In this document: one piece after another, positions 35,521 to 45,335 of the stretch
Layout: the number at the start of each line of letters is the position of its first letter
Position numbering within the stretch: the first letter of the stretch is position 1
Origin: Candidatus Woesearchaeota archaeon
Lineage (GTDB): Archaea > Nanoarchaeota > Nanoarchaeia > Woesearchaeales > JAGVZT01
Length of the DNA: 64,000 nt
NCBI GenBank assembly: GCA_017608295.1
Contig: JAFCGF010000001.1
Span: 248,001 to 312,000 of the forward strand
Reading direction: 5' to 3'
Translations under genes and position numbers: made by a program
The notes under the pieces: model-generated
What the model was told of the DNA's origin: nothing
What the model saw: the letters and a program-made list of their open reading frames with translations, nothing else
Databases searched by the model: none

Positions 35521-38500
35521 TTATGCTATCTTTACCACTTCAATCCTAAAATAAAGGGTTTGATTTGCCAAGGGATGTAATGCAAGGTCTGTACCATATG
35601 CCTGTTCTGGCAGAATAACTACATCCTTCACTTCACCTTCCTTCATCCCTTCGAGTGTTTCCTCGAGGTCACTGAGGAGCGTCCCGCTGCCTTGGATGTA
35701 GGGGATAGGCTCAGCCTCAAATTCTTCGAAATCAGCCATATCTCGGGGAATCGTGAGATTAATCCAGCCCACAATCGTGCTGTCAAATACAGTCTCGTCC
35801 TCAAGCCAGCCGATATAATTCATCCAGAGTATGTTTCCCATTCTCACATTCGATTTCAGGCCGCCATCCCAATCTACTTTCCAGGTGAGGATGGGGGCAT
35901 TAGTTGTTCTTGAGTCGAACAGATCGAAGTGCTCAAGGTCATGGCCTTGGAAAAAATAGAGTCTGCTAAACATGCTGCCAGGAAGCAGTTCATTCCCTTG
36001 TTGTGCTCCCTCCGTGCTTGCGGCAGTGATGATGAATTTATTTGGCTCAGGGAATCCATACACCGCGACTCCGAATTTTAGCCCTTCGTTCTCTAAGAGA
36101 TTATCATCTGCCTTCACAATCCTGAAATCATGGTTTGAATCAATGAATGCCACTGAGTAGAATTTTTGGATTCCAAATGGTGTCTGGATTGCGCTCTCCC
36201 CAGTGGTGCGGTCAATGAGGAAATTGAGTTCTGGGGATTGGCACACAGTGATATCTCCCTTGGTTGAACAAGAACCAGTAATCCAATACTGTTGCCAGGG
36301 AGAAATCCAGTCATCTGCGCTCTCATCTTGAATCTCGTAATGGTATCGCGCCGCCTCTTTTTCAGAAAGGCCGAATTCTTCAACAAGGATGGTTGTCCCC
36401 TGCCTGGAGCTTTTTCCTTTCACTTTTGCGTACATCTCTGCGCGCTCCAGGTCCCAGCTTCCGAAATGAGACCATGCCTCTGCCTTTTTAATCATATCTT
36501 CGCTTGTGATAACATAAGCCTCAGGGGGCTCACAAAAAATGTACTGGAGCATATTCTCAGCTTCTTCAGGAGTCACAAGCACTTCAAGGCGGATGCGGGC
36601 ATCCTCTTGGTCGAGAAGAAGGATGTCATTGAGAGCATTGGCGGATTCAATAGAGTCATAAAGAGAGTTCTTGAGGAGGATGTGTACCCAGTGCAGCCCG
36701 CAGTCTAGCTTACGGAGAATCTCCACTGCCTCTTGCTCATTCTCAGTGAGGAGCATGCGCCCAACCCAGGGAGCAACTGGAGTATTCTGTGATGAGCCGT
36801 CGAACGTCACTCCCCTGTCTGCAATTGCCTTGAATGGATGTCCAAAATCCCACCATGAGGTGATGATTGCATCCTGTTCAGATTCCATCCTGATTCTCGT
36901 CAGGGCACTGTTCCAATCATCATTTATGTAAGGGATACCTGTCTTAGCAACTTCTCGACCTGAATTGATAGGGATCACGAGCAGGAGGAGAAGGAGGATA
37001 GCGAATATGCATTGTGTAATTCTTCTGTCAAAGGGAATGCGCTTGACAATCATTGGAGTGACCAACTGATACGTTCTCCCAGCAAAGACGCCAAGCGCGA
37101 TACTGAACGCCGGTACGACAATCATGATGAACCGCACTCCCTTCAGGCTGGCAAAGCTTGTGCCCGTAAACCAGATGATGAGGAAAAGAGCATATTTCAC
37201 GTCAATCCGCTCATTTTTCAGCCGGGTCAGGGTGAGGAGTATGCCTATGATGCTGAGGTAGAAAAATAGTGAGTGGTTGAGGCTAACCTTGCTGATGACT
37301 TCACTCAAAGAATTGGTGGACAGCTCTTTCACTGAAGAATAGATATTTGGCCAGATTGTGGCAGTTCTGATACCCGTCCCAAGCGCAAACTCCAGGGGAG
37401 CGACATAGAATTTTTGAACCTCGGCTGTTCCTGAGAACAGGCTGATGAACAGGAGACTGCTCATGAGGAACACCGCTGTAAGGCAGGCCGGCAATTTGAG
37501 TCGCTGAACGATTTCGTTTGGTTTTAGCTTAGTTTTTGAGAGCACGGCTCGTCCGATTTCGAAGAGTATGAACAGGCCGACTGTGGCGAACAGGAAGTTA
37601 AAGATATACCACCAGAGGGTCCAGGTGAAACTCGTTACTCCCATGAGGAATCCTGCTGATGTGGCAAGGATAATAGTACTCTTCAGGCTCTCTGTTTCGA
37701 ATGCTTCGAGAAAAAGCCAGGCTATGAAGAGCGGCAATGTCATCACATAGGCATCAGTATCAAAAACTCCTGCCAGAGTGCGGCTGAGGAAATAAGGGTG
37801 CACTGCAACGATGACGGCGGCAATGAAGCCCCCTAGGTTTCCTGCTATCTTTCGTGTGATGAAGAATGCGGGAATGACGGCGAGTGCTGCAATCAGGGCG
37901 GGAAGCACGAATAACGCTGTCTCAAGTGAGATGTTCCGAAAAAACAGAGAGGCAATCTTGAAGAAATAATAACCAACATACAAGTGAAGATCAATCCACA
38001 TTTTATATCCTATAGGGGCGAATATGTGACTATCCCATGAGATGTATTCCCTTGTATCTGCAGGCTCTTCGTAAAACCGTATCTGATTCCAGGGCTCTCC
38101 CTGTTTGGTCTCATCATGGAATTGCCCGGTCTCGACCTTGTTCCTGACCTTTCTAAAGTGCGTCCAGGAATCAAAGTGGAGAAAATATGTAGTGCCTGTA
38201 CTATCCTTGAAAAAGTTTTTGAACGTTTGTGATTCAACATCTGTCAATTCCTCAATGTCAAATGCCTGTCCTCGGAACTCTCCGGTCATGAAGGTGTATG
38301 TCTGCTGTCCAAGCACCTCCTCCAGCAGTTGATTGAGAACCATTTCATGCTCGGCCGAAGTGAGCTCAGGCTTTTCAGCGTAGAGCACTGTTGCCATATC
38401 ATTCCTGATGATATTGATGACACCGTCTCTTGCCATGCTGTCAGTGACGGGCAATGATGCAGTCTGCATGCGCAGCCACACGCCCAGGAATAGGGCGATG

Positions 38501-38640
38501 AGAATGAGTGCGGCAGGAATGAGCTTGTTCTGGTGTTTACTGAATAAAGTTACAACTCTCTTGAAATCAATAGAGAACTCATCCTCATCCTTTTCAGAGG
38601 CCTTTACTTGCTTTTTCCTCTTTGACTCTTTCTTGCTCAT
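35521..38640 (-). CDS. stt3: STT3/AglB oligosaccharyltransferase with C-terminal FKBP prolyl-isomerase domain (copy 1)
   Basis: 1039 residues. A charged cytosolic N-terminus is followed by TM1 (41-56), an unusually long first outside region (about 57-215) with FDSWTHFR at the DPYYHxR position, then many helices. The second acidic motif is FDTDAYVMTLPL (293-304) and the catalytic-site signature is SWWDFGHPFKAI (595-606), followed by ITSEDMIKKAEAW. The last 120 residues form an FKBP-type domain: NYIGW, VFDSTIVGW, LEGMKEGE, AYGTD and LYFRIEV, so the aromatic pocket residues are largely kept. OSTs move lipid-linked glycan onto Asn in NxS/T on the outer face. The fused isomerase would act on the same nascent chain. 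Last of three tandem copies. Confidence 0.9.
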   Translation of the reverse strand: MSKKESKRKKQVKASEKDEDEFSIDFKRVVTLFSKHQNKLIPAALILIALFLGVWLRMQTASLPVTDSMARDGVINIIRNDMATVLYAEKPELTSAEHEMVLNQLLEEVLGQQTYTFMTGEFRGQAFDIEELTDVESQTFKNFFKDSTGTTYFLHFDSWTHFRKVRNKVETGQFHDETKQGEPWNQIRFYEEPADTREYISWDSHIFAPIGYKMWIDLHLYVGYYFFKIASLFFRNISLETALFVLPALIAALAVIPAFFITRKIAGNLGGFIAAVIVAVHPYFLSRTLAGVFDTDAYVMTLPLFIAWLFLEAFETESLKSTIILATSAGFLMGVTSFTWTLWWYIFNFLFATVGLFILFEIGRAVLSKTKLKPNEIVQRLKLPACLTAVFLMSSLLFISLFSGTAEVQKFYVAPLEFALGTGIRTATIWPNIYSSVKELSTNSLSEVISKVSLNHSLFFYLSIIGILLTLTRLKNERIDVKYALFLIIWFTGTSFASLKGVRFIMIVVPAFSIALGVFAGRTYQLVTPMIVKRIPFDRRITQCIFAILLLLLLVIPINSGREVAKTGIPYINDDWNSALTRIRMESEQDAIITSWWDFGHPFKAIADRGVTFDGSSQNTPVAPWVGRMLLTENEQEAVEILRKLDCGLHWVHILLKNSLYDSIESANALNDILLLDQEDARIRLEVLVTPEEAENMLQYIFCEPPEAYVITSEDMIKKAEAWSHFGSWDLERAEMYAKVKGKSSRQGTTILVEEFGLSEKEAARYHYEIQDESADDWISPWQQYWITGSCSTKGDITVCQSPELNFLIDRTTGESAIQTPFGIQKFYSVAFIDSNHDFRIVKADDNLLENEGLKFGVAVYGFPEPNKFIITAASTEGAQQGNELLPGSMFSRLYFFQGHDLEHFDLFDSRTTNAPILTWKVDWDGGLKSNVRMGNILWMNYIGWLEDETVFDSTIVGWINLTIPRDMADFEEFEAEPIPYIQGSGTLLSDLEETLEGMKEGEVKDVVILPEQAYGTDLALHPLANQTLYFRIEVVKIA

Positions 38641-38650
38641 GGTGGCAGCC

Positions 38651-41600
38651 TTACGCTATTTTGACTATATGTATCTTGTAATTCAGGGTCTGGTTCCCCA
38701 GCGGGTGGAATGTAGGATTTGTCCCGTATCCATCCTCCGGTAAAACCGTGATAATTTTCTCCTCTCCCTCATTCATCCCTTCTAGGGCACTGTAGACGCC
38801 GGGAATAAGGCTGTCTGGACTATAAGTAAAGCCCACAGGTACAGTTTCATAATCCTCGAAGTCAAGGCCTGCGCTCCCTGTGAGATTCTCCCACGCAATA
38901 ATAGTTCCATCAAAAGTGGTTCCGTTATCCAGCCAGCCGATGTAATTCATCCAGACCCTGTTGCCGTCCGCAACACTGGATTTTAAGCCGCCGTCCCAGT
39001 CCAGTTTCCATGTGGATATGTCCACCATACCTGTTTTCAAGTCGAACAGCTCGAAATGCTCGAGGTCGTGGCCCTTGAAAAAATGGAGCCGGGTGAACAT
39101 GCTGCCAGGAAGCAGTTCGTTTCCTTCCTGCGGTCCGCTTGTCCCTATGATAGTGAGTATGAACTTATCTGGTTCTGGAAACCCATACACCACAGCGCCG
39201 AATTTGGCACCCCTTCTCTCAAAAAGAGTATTAGTTTCCTTCACGACCCTGAAATCATTGTTCGAATCGATGAATGCCACTGAGTAAAACGTTTTCTCCC
39301 CTTTAGAAGTAGGGATGGTAGTCTCACCTGTGGTGCGGTCGAGGAGGAAGTTGAGTTCAGGGGATTCACACACTAAGATGTCCTCTTCTACAGGAATGCA
39401 TGAGCCCGACATCGAGTATTGCTGCCAGGGGGCTATCCAGTCATCAGCGCGTTGAGTCTGTATGTCATAATATGTGCGCGCTGCTTCATTGTCGGGGATG
39501 CCGAATTCTTTAGCCAGCATCGTTTTTCCTTCCTCAAACTCAGTTCCCCTTACTTTACTGTACATCGAAGCACGGTTCAGGTCCCAAGTGCCGATATGCG
39601 CCCATGATTGCGCTTTCTCAATCATGTCATCGCTTGTGATGACATAGGCTTCAGGCGGTTCGCAGAAGATGTATTGGAGCATTTCCTCTGCCTCTTCAGG
39701 AGTCACGACTTGTTCGAGTCGTGTACGGGCTTCCTCGCGGTCTGTGAGAAGGAGCACATCATTGAGCATCAAGGAGTATTCAGTGTTGTCGTAGTCGGAG
39801 TTGAATAGCATGACGTACACCCAGTGGTAGCCGCAGTCCAGCTTGTTGAGGATGGTGATAGCTTCAGTCTCGTCCTCTGTCAGCAGCATCCGTGCCACCC
39901 AATGGGCATCAGGATTGTTTTGTGATGCACCGTCAAATGTCACTCCCCTATCCGAAATCGCCTTGAACGCATGCCCGTAGTCCCACCATGAAGTTATGAT
40001 GGCATCTCGCGAGGAATCCATCTTGATATGTGTCAGCGAATCATACCAGTTGTCGTTCATCAGAGGTAATGCACTTCTGCTAGTATCCATCCCTGCTTTG
40101 ATTGGAATGATGAGAGGCACGAGGAGCACAATGATAAGCGTAATCTGTGCAATCCTTTTTTTGAATTGGAAATGGTCAATGAGTACTGGGACAAGGAACT
40201 GGAATGCCTTCCCTGCGAAGAGCCCGAGTGCGATGCTGAATACCGGGACAATGACCATGATGAACCGCAGGCCTTTCGTGCTGGCATACACTGAGCCAAG
40301 CAGCCATATGATGAGGAAGAGGGCATATTTGATGTTGACGGGTATTTTCTGTTCTTTTTCTTTTCCGTTTCTCAGCAATGTGAGCAGGATACCCAGAAGG
40401 CAAAAGCAGAATATAAGAGGAGTGTCAAAGCTGAGGTTTTCCAGGATTTCAAGTAAGGGTAGTGTCCTCAGTTTTCCAACTGCACTATACACATTTGGCC
40501 AGATAGACGTGACAGCGACAGAAGTCTTGAGGACGAACTCGAAAGGCGCGATGATGAAATTCTTGAATTCGGAGATGCCTGAGAAAATAGAAGTAGACAC
40601 CAGGCTGGCAATGAAGAATGTTATCAGGAGGACTGCCGGAGCTGCAAGGCGCGATGATAGTTCTTTGATATCAACACGCTGTTTTGAGATTATGCTTCTT
40701 GCGAGCTCTATCACCATGAATAGCCCAATTGTGGCGAGGATGAAGTCAAGGATATACCACCAGGCAATCCACGCGAAACTTGTAATGCCCATGAGGAAGC
40801 CGGCGCCAGCGGCCAGACCAATTTTTTTCTTGAGAGCATCAGTTTCGAATGCCTCGAGGAAGAGCCAGGCTACAAAAAGCGGTAGAACGACAACATAAGC
40901 ATCGGTATCTGCGAACCCACCTACTGTGCGGGCCAAGAAGTAAGGATGGACTGCTATGATTACTGCAGCGACAAAACCCCCAAGATTCCCTGCAACACGT
41001 TTTGTAATCAAGAATGCGGGAATGACTGCGAGTGAAGCCAGGATGATAGGGAGGATGAACAATGCCCCCTCCAGCGTTGTCCCTGGTACGAAGATGGACA
41101 CGGCTTTGTAGAAATAATATCCTACATGCAAGTGAAGGTCTATCCACATGAGGTAGCCCGCAGGGGCGAGAGTGTGGGTTTCCCAAGGGATATCTTTCCC
41201 TTCTGGATCCCAGGGTGCTCCCTTCCTGATCTCATCATAGAACTGCCCTGTCTCGACTTTGTTCCGTATCTTCCTGAGATGAGTCCATGAATCCATACTG
41301 AGCAGATACGTGACCCCTTCCTCATTTCTGAAAAATGCCTTTAGCTCTTCTGAGTCATCAATCAGGGTTTGTTCTATGCTGAATGATGCCCCCTGCTTTG
41401 ACCCTGTTTTAACTGTATAAGTTGGTTCCTTCAGCGCGTCCCTTAACTGTTTCTCGACAATCTCCTCCTGGCGCGGCGTGGGAAGGTTAGGATTTTTTTG
41501 ATATTGGGCCAGCGCAAGGTCAGTCCTGATGAGTGATTCCAGCTGTTCCGCTGCCCAATCATCAATGGCAGGGAGTGACGCGGTCTGCATGCGCAGCGAT

Positions 41601-41779
41601 ACTGCGAGGAACAGGGCGACGAAAATGAGGGCGCAGGGGATGAGCCAGTTTTTTTGTGTGGTGAAAAAATCCCTGACGCGCTTCAGGCTGAATTCTTTAT
41701 CGTGCTCAGGCTGAGTCTTTTTAGCTGGCTGCCTCTTCTTCTTCCTGCATACAGCCTTCTTCGAGGCCTTATCTGCCAT
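38651..41779 (-). CDS. stt3: STT3/AglB oligosaccharyltransferase with C-terminal FKBP domain (copy 2)
   Basis: 1042 residues with the same plan as its two neighbours: Lys-rich N-terminus, long first outside region with MDSWTHLRKIRNKVETG, second acidic motif ADTDAYVVVLPL, signature SWWDYGHAFKAI and ITSDDMIEKAQSW. The C-terminal FKBP domain has NYIGW, TFDGTIIAW, LEGMNEGE, GYGTN and LNYKIHIV. The pocket Phe of the last strand is Tyr here, and the Asp of FDG is kept. It lies 27 nt downstream of copy 3 and 10 nt upstream of copy 1. The three copies differ along their whole length, so they are old paralogues and may serve different glycans or protein sets. Confidence 0.9.
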   Translation of the reverse strand: MADKASKKAVCRKKKRQPAKKTQPEHDKEFSLKRVRDFFTTQKNWLIPCALIFVALFLAVSLRMQTASLPAIDDWAAEQLESLIRTDLALAQYQKNPNLPTPRQEEIVEKQLRDALKEPTYTVKTGSKQGASFSIEQTLIDDSEELKAFFRNEEGVTYLLSMDSWTHLRKIRNKVETGQFYDEIRKGAPWDPEGKDIPWETHTLAPAGYLMWIDLHLHVGYYFYKAVSIFVPGTTLEGALFILPIILASLAVIPAFLITKRVAGNLGGFVAAVIIAVHPYFLARTVGGFADTDAYVVVLPLFVAWLFLEAFETDALKKKIGLAAGAGFLMGITSFAWIAWWYILDFILATIGLFMVIELARSIISKQRVDIKELSSRLAAPAVLLITFFIASLVSTSIFSGISEFKNFIIAPFEFVLKTSVAVTSIWPNVYSAVGKLRTLPLLEILENLSFDTPLIFCFCLLGILLTLLRNGKEKEQKIPVNIKYALFLIIWLLGSVYASTKGLRFIMVIVPVFSIALGLFAGKAFQFLVPVLIDHFQFKKRIAQITLIIVLLVPLIIPIKAGMDTSRSALPLMNDNWYDSLTHIKMDSSRDAIITSWWDYGHAFKAISDRGVTFDGASQNNPDAHWVARMLLTEDETEAITILNKLDCGYHWVYVMLFNSDYDNTEYSLMLNDVLLLTDREEARTRLEQVVTPEEAEEMLQYIFCEPPEAYVITSDDMIEKAQSWAHIGTWDLNRASMYSKVRGTEFEEGKTMLAKEFGIPDNEAARTYYDIQTQRADDWIAPWQQYSMSGSCIPVEEDILVCESPELNFLLDRTTGETTIPTSKGEKTFYSVAFIDSNNDFRVVKETNTLFERRGAKFGAVVYGFPEPDKFILTIIGTSGPQEGNELLPGSMFTRLHFFKGHDLEHFELFDLKTGMVDISTWKLDWDGGLKSSVADGNRVWMNYIGWLDNGTTFDGTIIAWENLTGSAGLDFEDYETVPVGFTYSPDSLIPGVYSALEGMNEGEEKIITVLPEDGYGTNPTFHPLGNQTLNYKIHIVKIA

Positions 41780-41806
41780 CGTGTGACCTTTTTCCCCCTA
41801 GCATCC

Positions 41807-44800
41807 TCACGCAATCTTCACTACTTGTATCTTGAAGTTCAGTGTCTTGTTTCCAAGTGGATGCGCAGTGGGGTCAGTGCCGTAAGCCATCTCAGGCGGG
41901 ATGGAGATAGTCTTTGATTCTCCTTTAACCATGCCTGCAAGCCCCTCGTCAAAGCCGGGGATGAGTCCTCCTGCACCGTAGGTATGCGGTAGTGGCAGGG
42001 TCTCATAATCATCGAAACTCATACCTGTATTGAGATTAAGGCTTTCCCAACCTATGATGGAGCTGTCGAACATCGCCCCTTCATCAGTCCATCCCATATA
42101 ATTGACGAGCACCTTGTTGCCCGGTTTCACTGAGTCTTTCAGTCCCCCGTCCCACGCCACTTTCCAGGTGATGATGTCTCCCATACTGCTTCCTCTCCTG
42201 TCAAACTGCTCGAAATGATTGAGGCCATAGCCATGGAAGAAGTACAGCCTGGAGAACATGCTGCCAGGTAGCCATTCTGAGGCGAGCTGCGGCCCATCGC
42301 TCTTTGCTGTGGTAACCACAAAGCTGGTGGGGTTTGGGAATCCATGCACCACTACGCCGAATTTGACACCGCCATTGTTCAGCACGCGGTTCGGGTCATC
42401 CTCCTTCACTAGCTGGAAATCCCCCTTGCTGTCAATGAATGCGACTGAATAGAATTTTTTGTCGCCATCCGCAGTAGGTATTGACACCTCTCCAGTTGTC
42501 CTGTTGAGCAGGAAACTTATCTGGCTGGTCTGGCACAATACCATCTCACCGTCATTCTGGCAGCTTCCGCTGGCCCAGTAGCTTGGCCATTGGGCAATCC
42601 AGTCATTCGCTTCCTCTGTCTGGATTTCATAGTAATACATTCTTGCCTCATTGTCTTCCAGGCCGAACTGCTCAGTGAGGATGTTTATGCCCGCAGTGCT
42701 TTCTTTTCCCTTCACCAGATTATACATGGCTGCCCTGCGCATGTCCCAGCTCCCAAAATGTGCCCAGACACCTGATTTTGAGACCATGTCGCCGCTGGTG
42801 ATGAAGTAGTTTTCCGGCGGGTCGCAGTGACTGTATTGTAAGACAATTTCTGCCTCATCTGGGCTGATAATCTCCTCCAGCCTTGCGCGGGCAGTTTCTT
42901 TGTCCATGAGGATGATTTCATAAATAATCTTGATAGAGGTGACTTCATCATCAAGGTAGCGATTGAGCGCATTGAATGCAGCATTCCCTCCACAATCTAG
43001 CATACGGAGGATTCCGACTGCCTCATTTTCATTCTCTGTCAAGAGCGTTCTGCCAATCCAGTGGGCCTGTGGTGTATTTTGAGATGCCCCATCAAACGTG
43101 ACTCTCCTGTTCGCGATGGCCTTGAACCAGTGGCCGAAGTCCCACCATGAATTGATGATGGCATCAGGAGCAGCTTGTGCATCTATACGTGACAGCGCAC
43201 CGTACCAGTCATCGTTCATGCTGGGTATCTCTTGCATGGCGGTACCCTGAGCCGTCCTGAAGGGATGTACTAAAAGGAGAAGCACCATTGCGCTGAGGAT
43301 TATCCAGGCAAGGGTCTTGTTGAATTTGAATTGCCCCATGAGCCATTTCGTACCGAACCTTACTGTAAGCCCTGCAAATACCCCCAGGGCGATGCTGAAC
43401 GCAGGCACCAGGACAATAATGAACCTTACACCTTTGAGGCTGGCGTATATTGAGCCCACGAACCAGATGGTGAGGAATATGGCGTATTTGACATCAATCT
43501 TTTTCCCCTTCATTGGCCTGATGAGTGTGAGTAGGATCCCTATGATGCTTAGATAAAAATACGAAAGCTTGTTGAAACTGATGTTCGCCTTCACGCTCGC
43601 GAAGTTCGCGGGATTCATCTCAGCGACAGTCGTGTACACGTTTGGCCATATCTTCGTCTTGGCAACCTCTTTGATGACGGCGAAGCTGAAAGGCTGTGTG
43701 TAAAAGCTCTGGAATGCGGTTGAGCCGGAGAACAGCGTGACAAAGAGCGCACTTGTGATAAAGAACACGAGCAGCAGTATTGCCGGCAGCTTGAGGCGGG
43801 AGATGATGTCAGGTATGTCGAGCTCTCTCTTCCAGAGCACGCTCCGCACAACTTCAGTCACCATGTAGATTCCGACCATCGCAATGATGAAATCAAAGAT
43901 GTACCACCAGCCAATCCAGGCATACGCGGTCACTCCTGTGAGGAATCCCGCCAGGATTCCAAGGCTAATCTTCTTCCTGAGATTCTTTCCCTCAAATGCC
44001 TCAAGGAATGCCCACGCGATAAACAGTGGGAGTGTCACTGCATAGGCATCGGTGTCGGCGAAGCCTCCGGCAGTGCGCCCGAGGAACACGGGATGTATTG
44101 CCACGATAACCGCGGCGAAGAAACCGCCCAGGTCGCCTCCAACCCTCTTTGTGATGAAGAACGCAGGAATGATGGCAAGGGCAGCCACAAGCACGGGCAC
44201 AAGGAAGAATGCTCCCATTGGAGTCGTGTCCGGCTTGAATGCATGCATAATCTTGTAGAGCCAGTACCCAATGTCATGGTGGAGGTATACCTCCATGGGC
44301 TTTCCCTGGGGAGCGAACATATAGTTGTTCCAAGGTTCATTGACCCATCCATCTTCTATTTTGCGTATAAAATCATAATACTGCTCATTTTTTAACTCAT
44401 CATAGAAGTGCCCAGTTTCAATCTTGTTCCTGACTTTCCTGAATTGCTGCCAGGAATCAATAGCAAGGAGATACGTGACGTCGTTATCGTCTTTCAGCTG
44501 CCCCTTCAGAGACTCCGAGGTGAGGCCTATCTGCTGGTCGATGTTGAAGCTCTGTCCTGCATACTGCCCTGTCTGGAATGTGTAGATGTCATTTTGTATT
44601 GCTTCCTTGAAGAGGTTATCTGTGAGTTTTTCCCTGTGCTCGGCGGGAAGGGTGGGGTTCTCGCCGTACACTGTAGAGGCGATGTCATTCCTTATCATGT
44701 TGTGGATGTTACTCGTTGCCCAGTTATCAGTGATTGGCAATGTCGCGGATTGCATACGCAGCGATACGCTGAGGAACAGCGCAATGATGATGAAAACAGC

Positions 44801-45196
44801 GGGAAGCACGAAATGCTTGTATGATTTTAAGAAATCGAAAGCGCCGCCGAAGTTGATGGATAGTTCATCTTCATCCCCCTCGTCGTCGCTGCTCTTTTGC
44901 TCTCTCTCTTTTCCGTCGGACTTGAACAGCCCCTTCAGCTTTGAGCCGATTGCACCGAGGTCAATGGCAATCTCGTCGTCTGACGAGTCTTTTTCTTCTT
45001 CAGGCTCTTCTCTCTCACGGGCTTTTTTTTCGCTTCCTGCATGCTTTCTTTTTTTCCTCGGCTTCTTCTGCTTTGTTTCCTTTCCCTTTTTCGGCTGCTC
45101 CTCGTCGTCGTCGCTTCCGAGCTTTTTGAAGAATGAGCCTATTTTACCCAAATCGATGTGTATGTCATCCTCTTCTTCACGTAATGAGTCAGTCAT
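41807..45196 (-). CDS. stt3: STT3/AglB oligosaccharyltransferase with C-terminal FKBP domain (copy 3, long charged N-terminus)
   Basis: 1129 residues, first of the operon. The first 125 residues are strongly charged (blocks such as KKGKETKQKKPRKKRK and acidic EEPEEEKDSSDDE) and repeat the IDLGxIGSxxK motif twice. The STT3 part has IDSWQQFRKVRNKIETG, ADTDAYAVTLPLF, SWWDFGHWFKAI and ITSGDMVSKSGVW. The C-terminal FKBP domain has NYMGW, MFDSSIIGW, LAGMVKGE, AYGTD and LNFKIQVV, the best-preserved pocket of the three. A TATA box lies at 45235-45244 and GGGGGG sits before the ATG. The N-terminal tail may anchor cytosolic partners, perhaps ribosomes or lipid-linked sugar enzymes (inference). Confidence 0.9.
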   Translation of the reverse strand: MTDSLREEEDDIHIDLGKIGSFFKKLGSDDDEEQPKKGKETKQKKPRKKRKHAGSEKKAREREEPEEEKDSSDDEIAIDLGAIGSKLKGLFKSDGKEREQKSSDDEGDEDELSINFGGAFDFLKSYKHFVLPAVFIIIALFLSVSLRMQSATLPITDNWATSNIHNMIRNDIASTVYGENPTLPAEHREKLTDNLFKEAIQNDIYTFQTGQYAGQSFNIDQQIGLTSESLKGQLKDDNDVTYLLAIDSWQQFRKVRNKIETGHFYDELKNEQYYDFIRKIEDGWVNEPWNNYMFAPQGKPMEVYLHHDIGYWLYKIMHAFKPDTTPMGAFFLVPVLVAALAIIPAFFITKRVGGDLGGFFAAVIVAIHPVFLGRTAGGFADTDAYAVTLPLFIAWAFLEAFEGKNLRKKISLGILAGFLTGVTAYAWIGWWYIFDFIIAMVGIYMVTEVVRSVLWKRELDIPDIISRLKLPAILLLVFFITSALFVTLFSGSTAFQSFYTQPFSFAVIKEVAKTKIWPNVYTTVAEMNPANFASVKANISFNKLSYFYLSIIGILLTLIRPMKGKKIDVKYAIFLTIWFVGSIYASLKGVRFIIVLVPAFSIALGVFAGLTVRFGTKWLMGQFKFNKTLAWIILSAMVLLLLVHPFRTAQGTAMQEIPSMNDDWYGALSRIDAQAAPDAIINSWWDFGHWFKAIANRRVTFDGASQNTPQAHWIGRTLLTENENEAVGILRMLDCGGNAAFNALNRYLDDEVTSIKIIYEIILMDKETARARLEEIISPDEAEIVLQYSHCDPPENYFITSGDMVSKSGVWAHFGSWDMRRAAMYNLVKGKESTAGINILTEQFGLEDNEARMYYYEIQTEEANDWIAQWPSYWASGSCQNDGEMVLCQTSQISFLLNRTTGEVSIPTADGDKKFYSVAFIDSKGDFQLVKEDDPNRVLNNGGVKFGVVVHGFPNPTSFVVTTAKSDGPQLASEWLPGSMFSRLYFFHGYGLNHFEQFDRRGSSMGDIITWKVAWDGGLKDSVKPGNKVLVNYMGWTDEGAMFDSSIIGWESLNLNTGMSFDDYETLPLPHTYGAGGLIPGFDEGLAGMVKGESKTISIPPEMAYGTDPTAHPLGNKTLNFKIQVVKIA

Positions 45197-45234
45197 AAGT
45201 ATCCCCCCGGAATCGTAAGGGTAAAACTCAGGAG

Positions 45235-45244
45235 GTTTATAAAG
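45235..45244 (-). promoter_or_regulatory. TATA box of the STT3-FKBP operon
   Basis: The minus strand reads CTTTATAAAC. Predicted start of transcription near 45214, 18 bases before the ATG at 45196, with GGGGGG in the leader. Confidence 0.6.
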
Positions 45245-45283
45245 TTTGTTAAGACATTCTATGGAGAGATTCTCGCTGCGGGA

Positions 45284-45292
45284 ATATTTAAA
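45284..45292 (+). promoter_or_regulatory. TATA box of the SGNH hydrolase gene
   Basis: ATATTTAAA; predicted start of transcription near 45314. This makes the ATG at 45336, rather than the earlier in-frame ATG at 45246, the start codon. Confidence 0.5.
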
Positions 45293-45335
45293 AAAGAGTC
45301 AGAGTTATTCGTTTCCCTGGTTGAAGGGCTGTGAC

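Noticed and set aside
44586..45218. 210-codon + strand frame rich in Ser
   Set aside because: Antisense of the charged N-terminus of STT3 copy 3.
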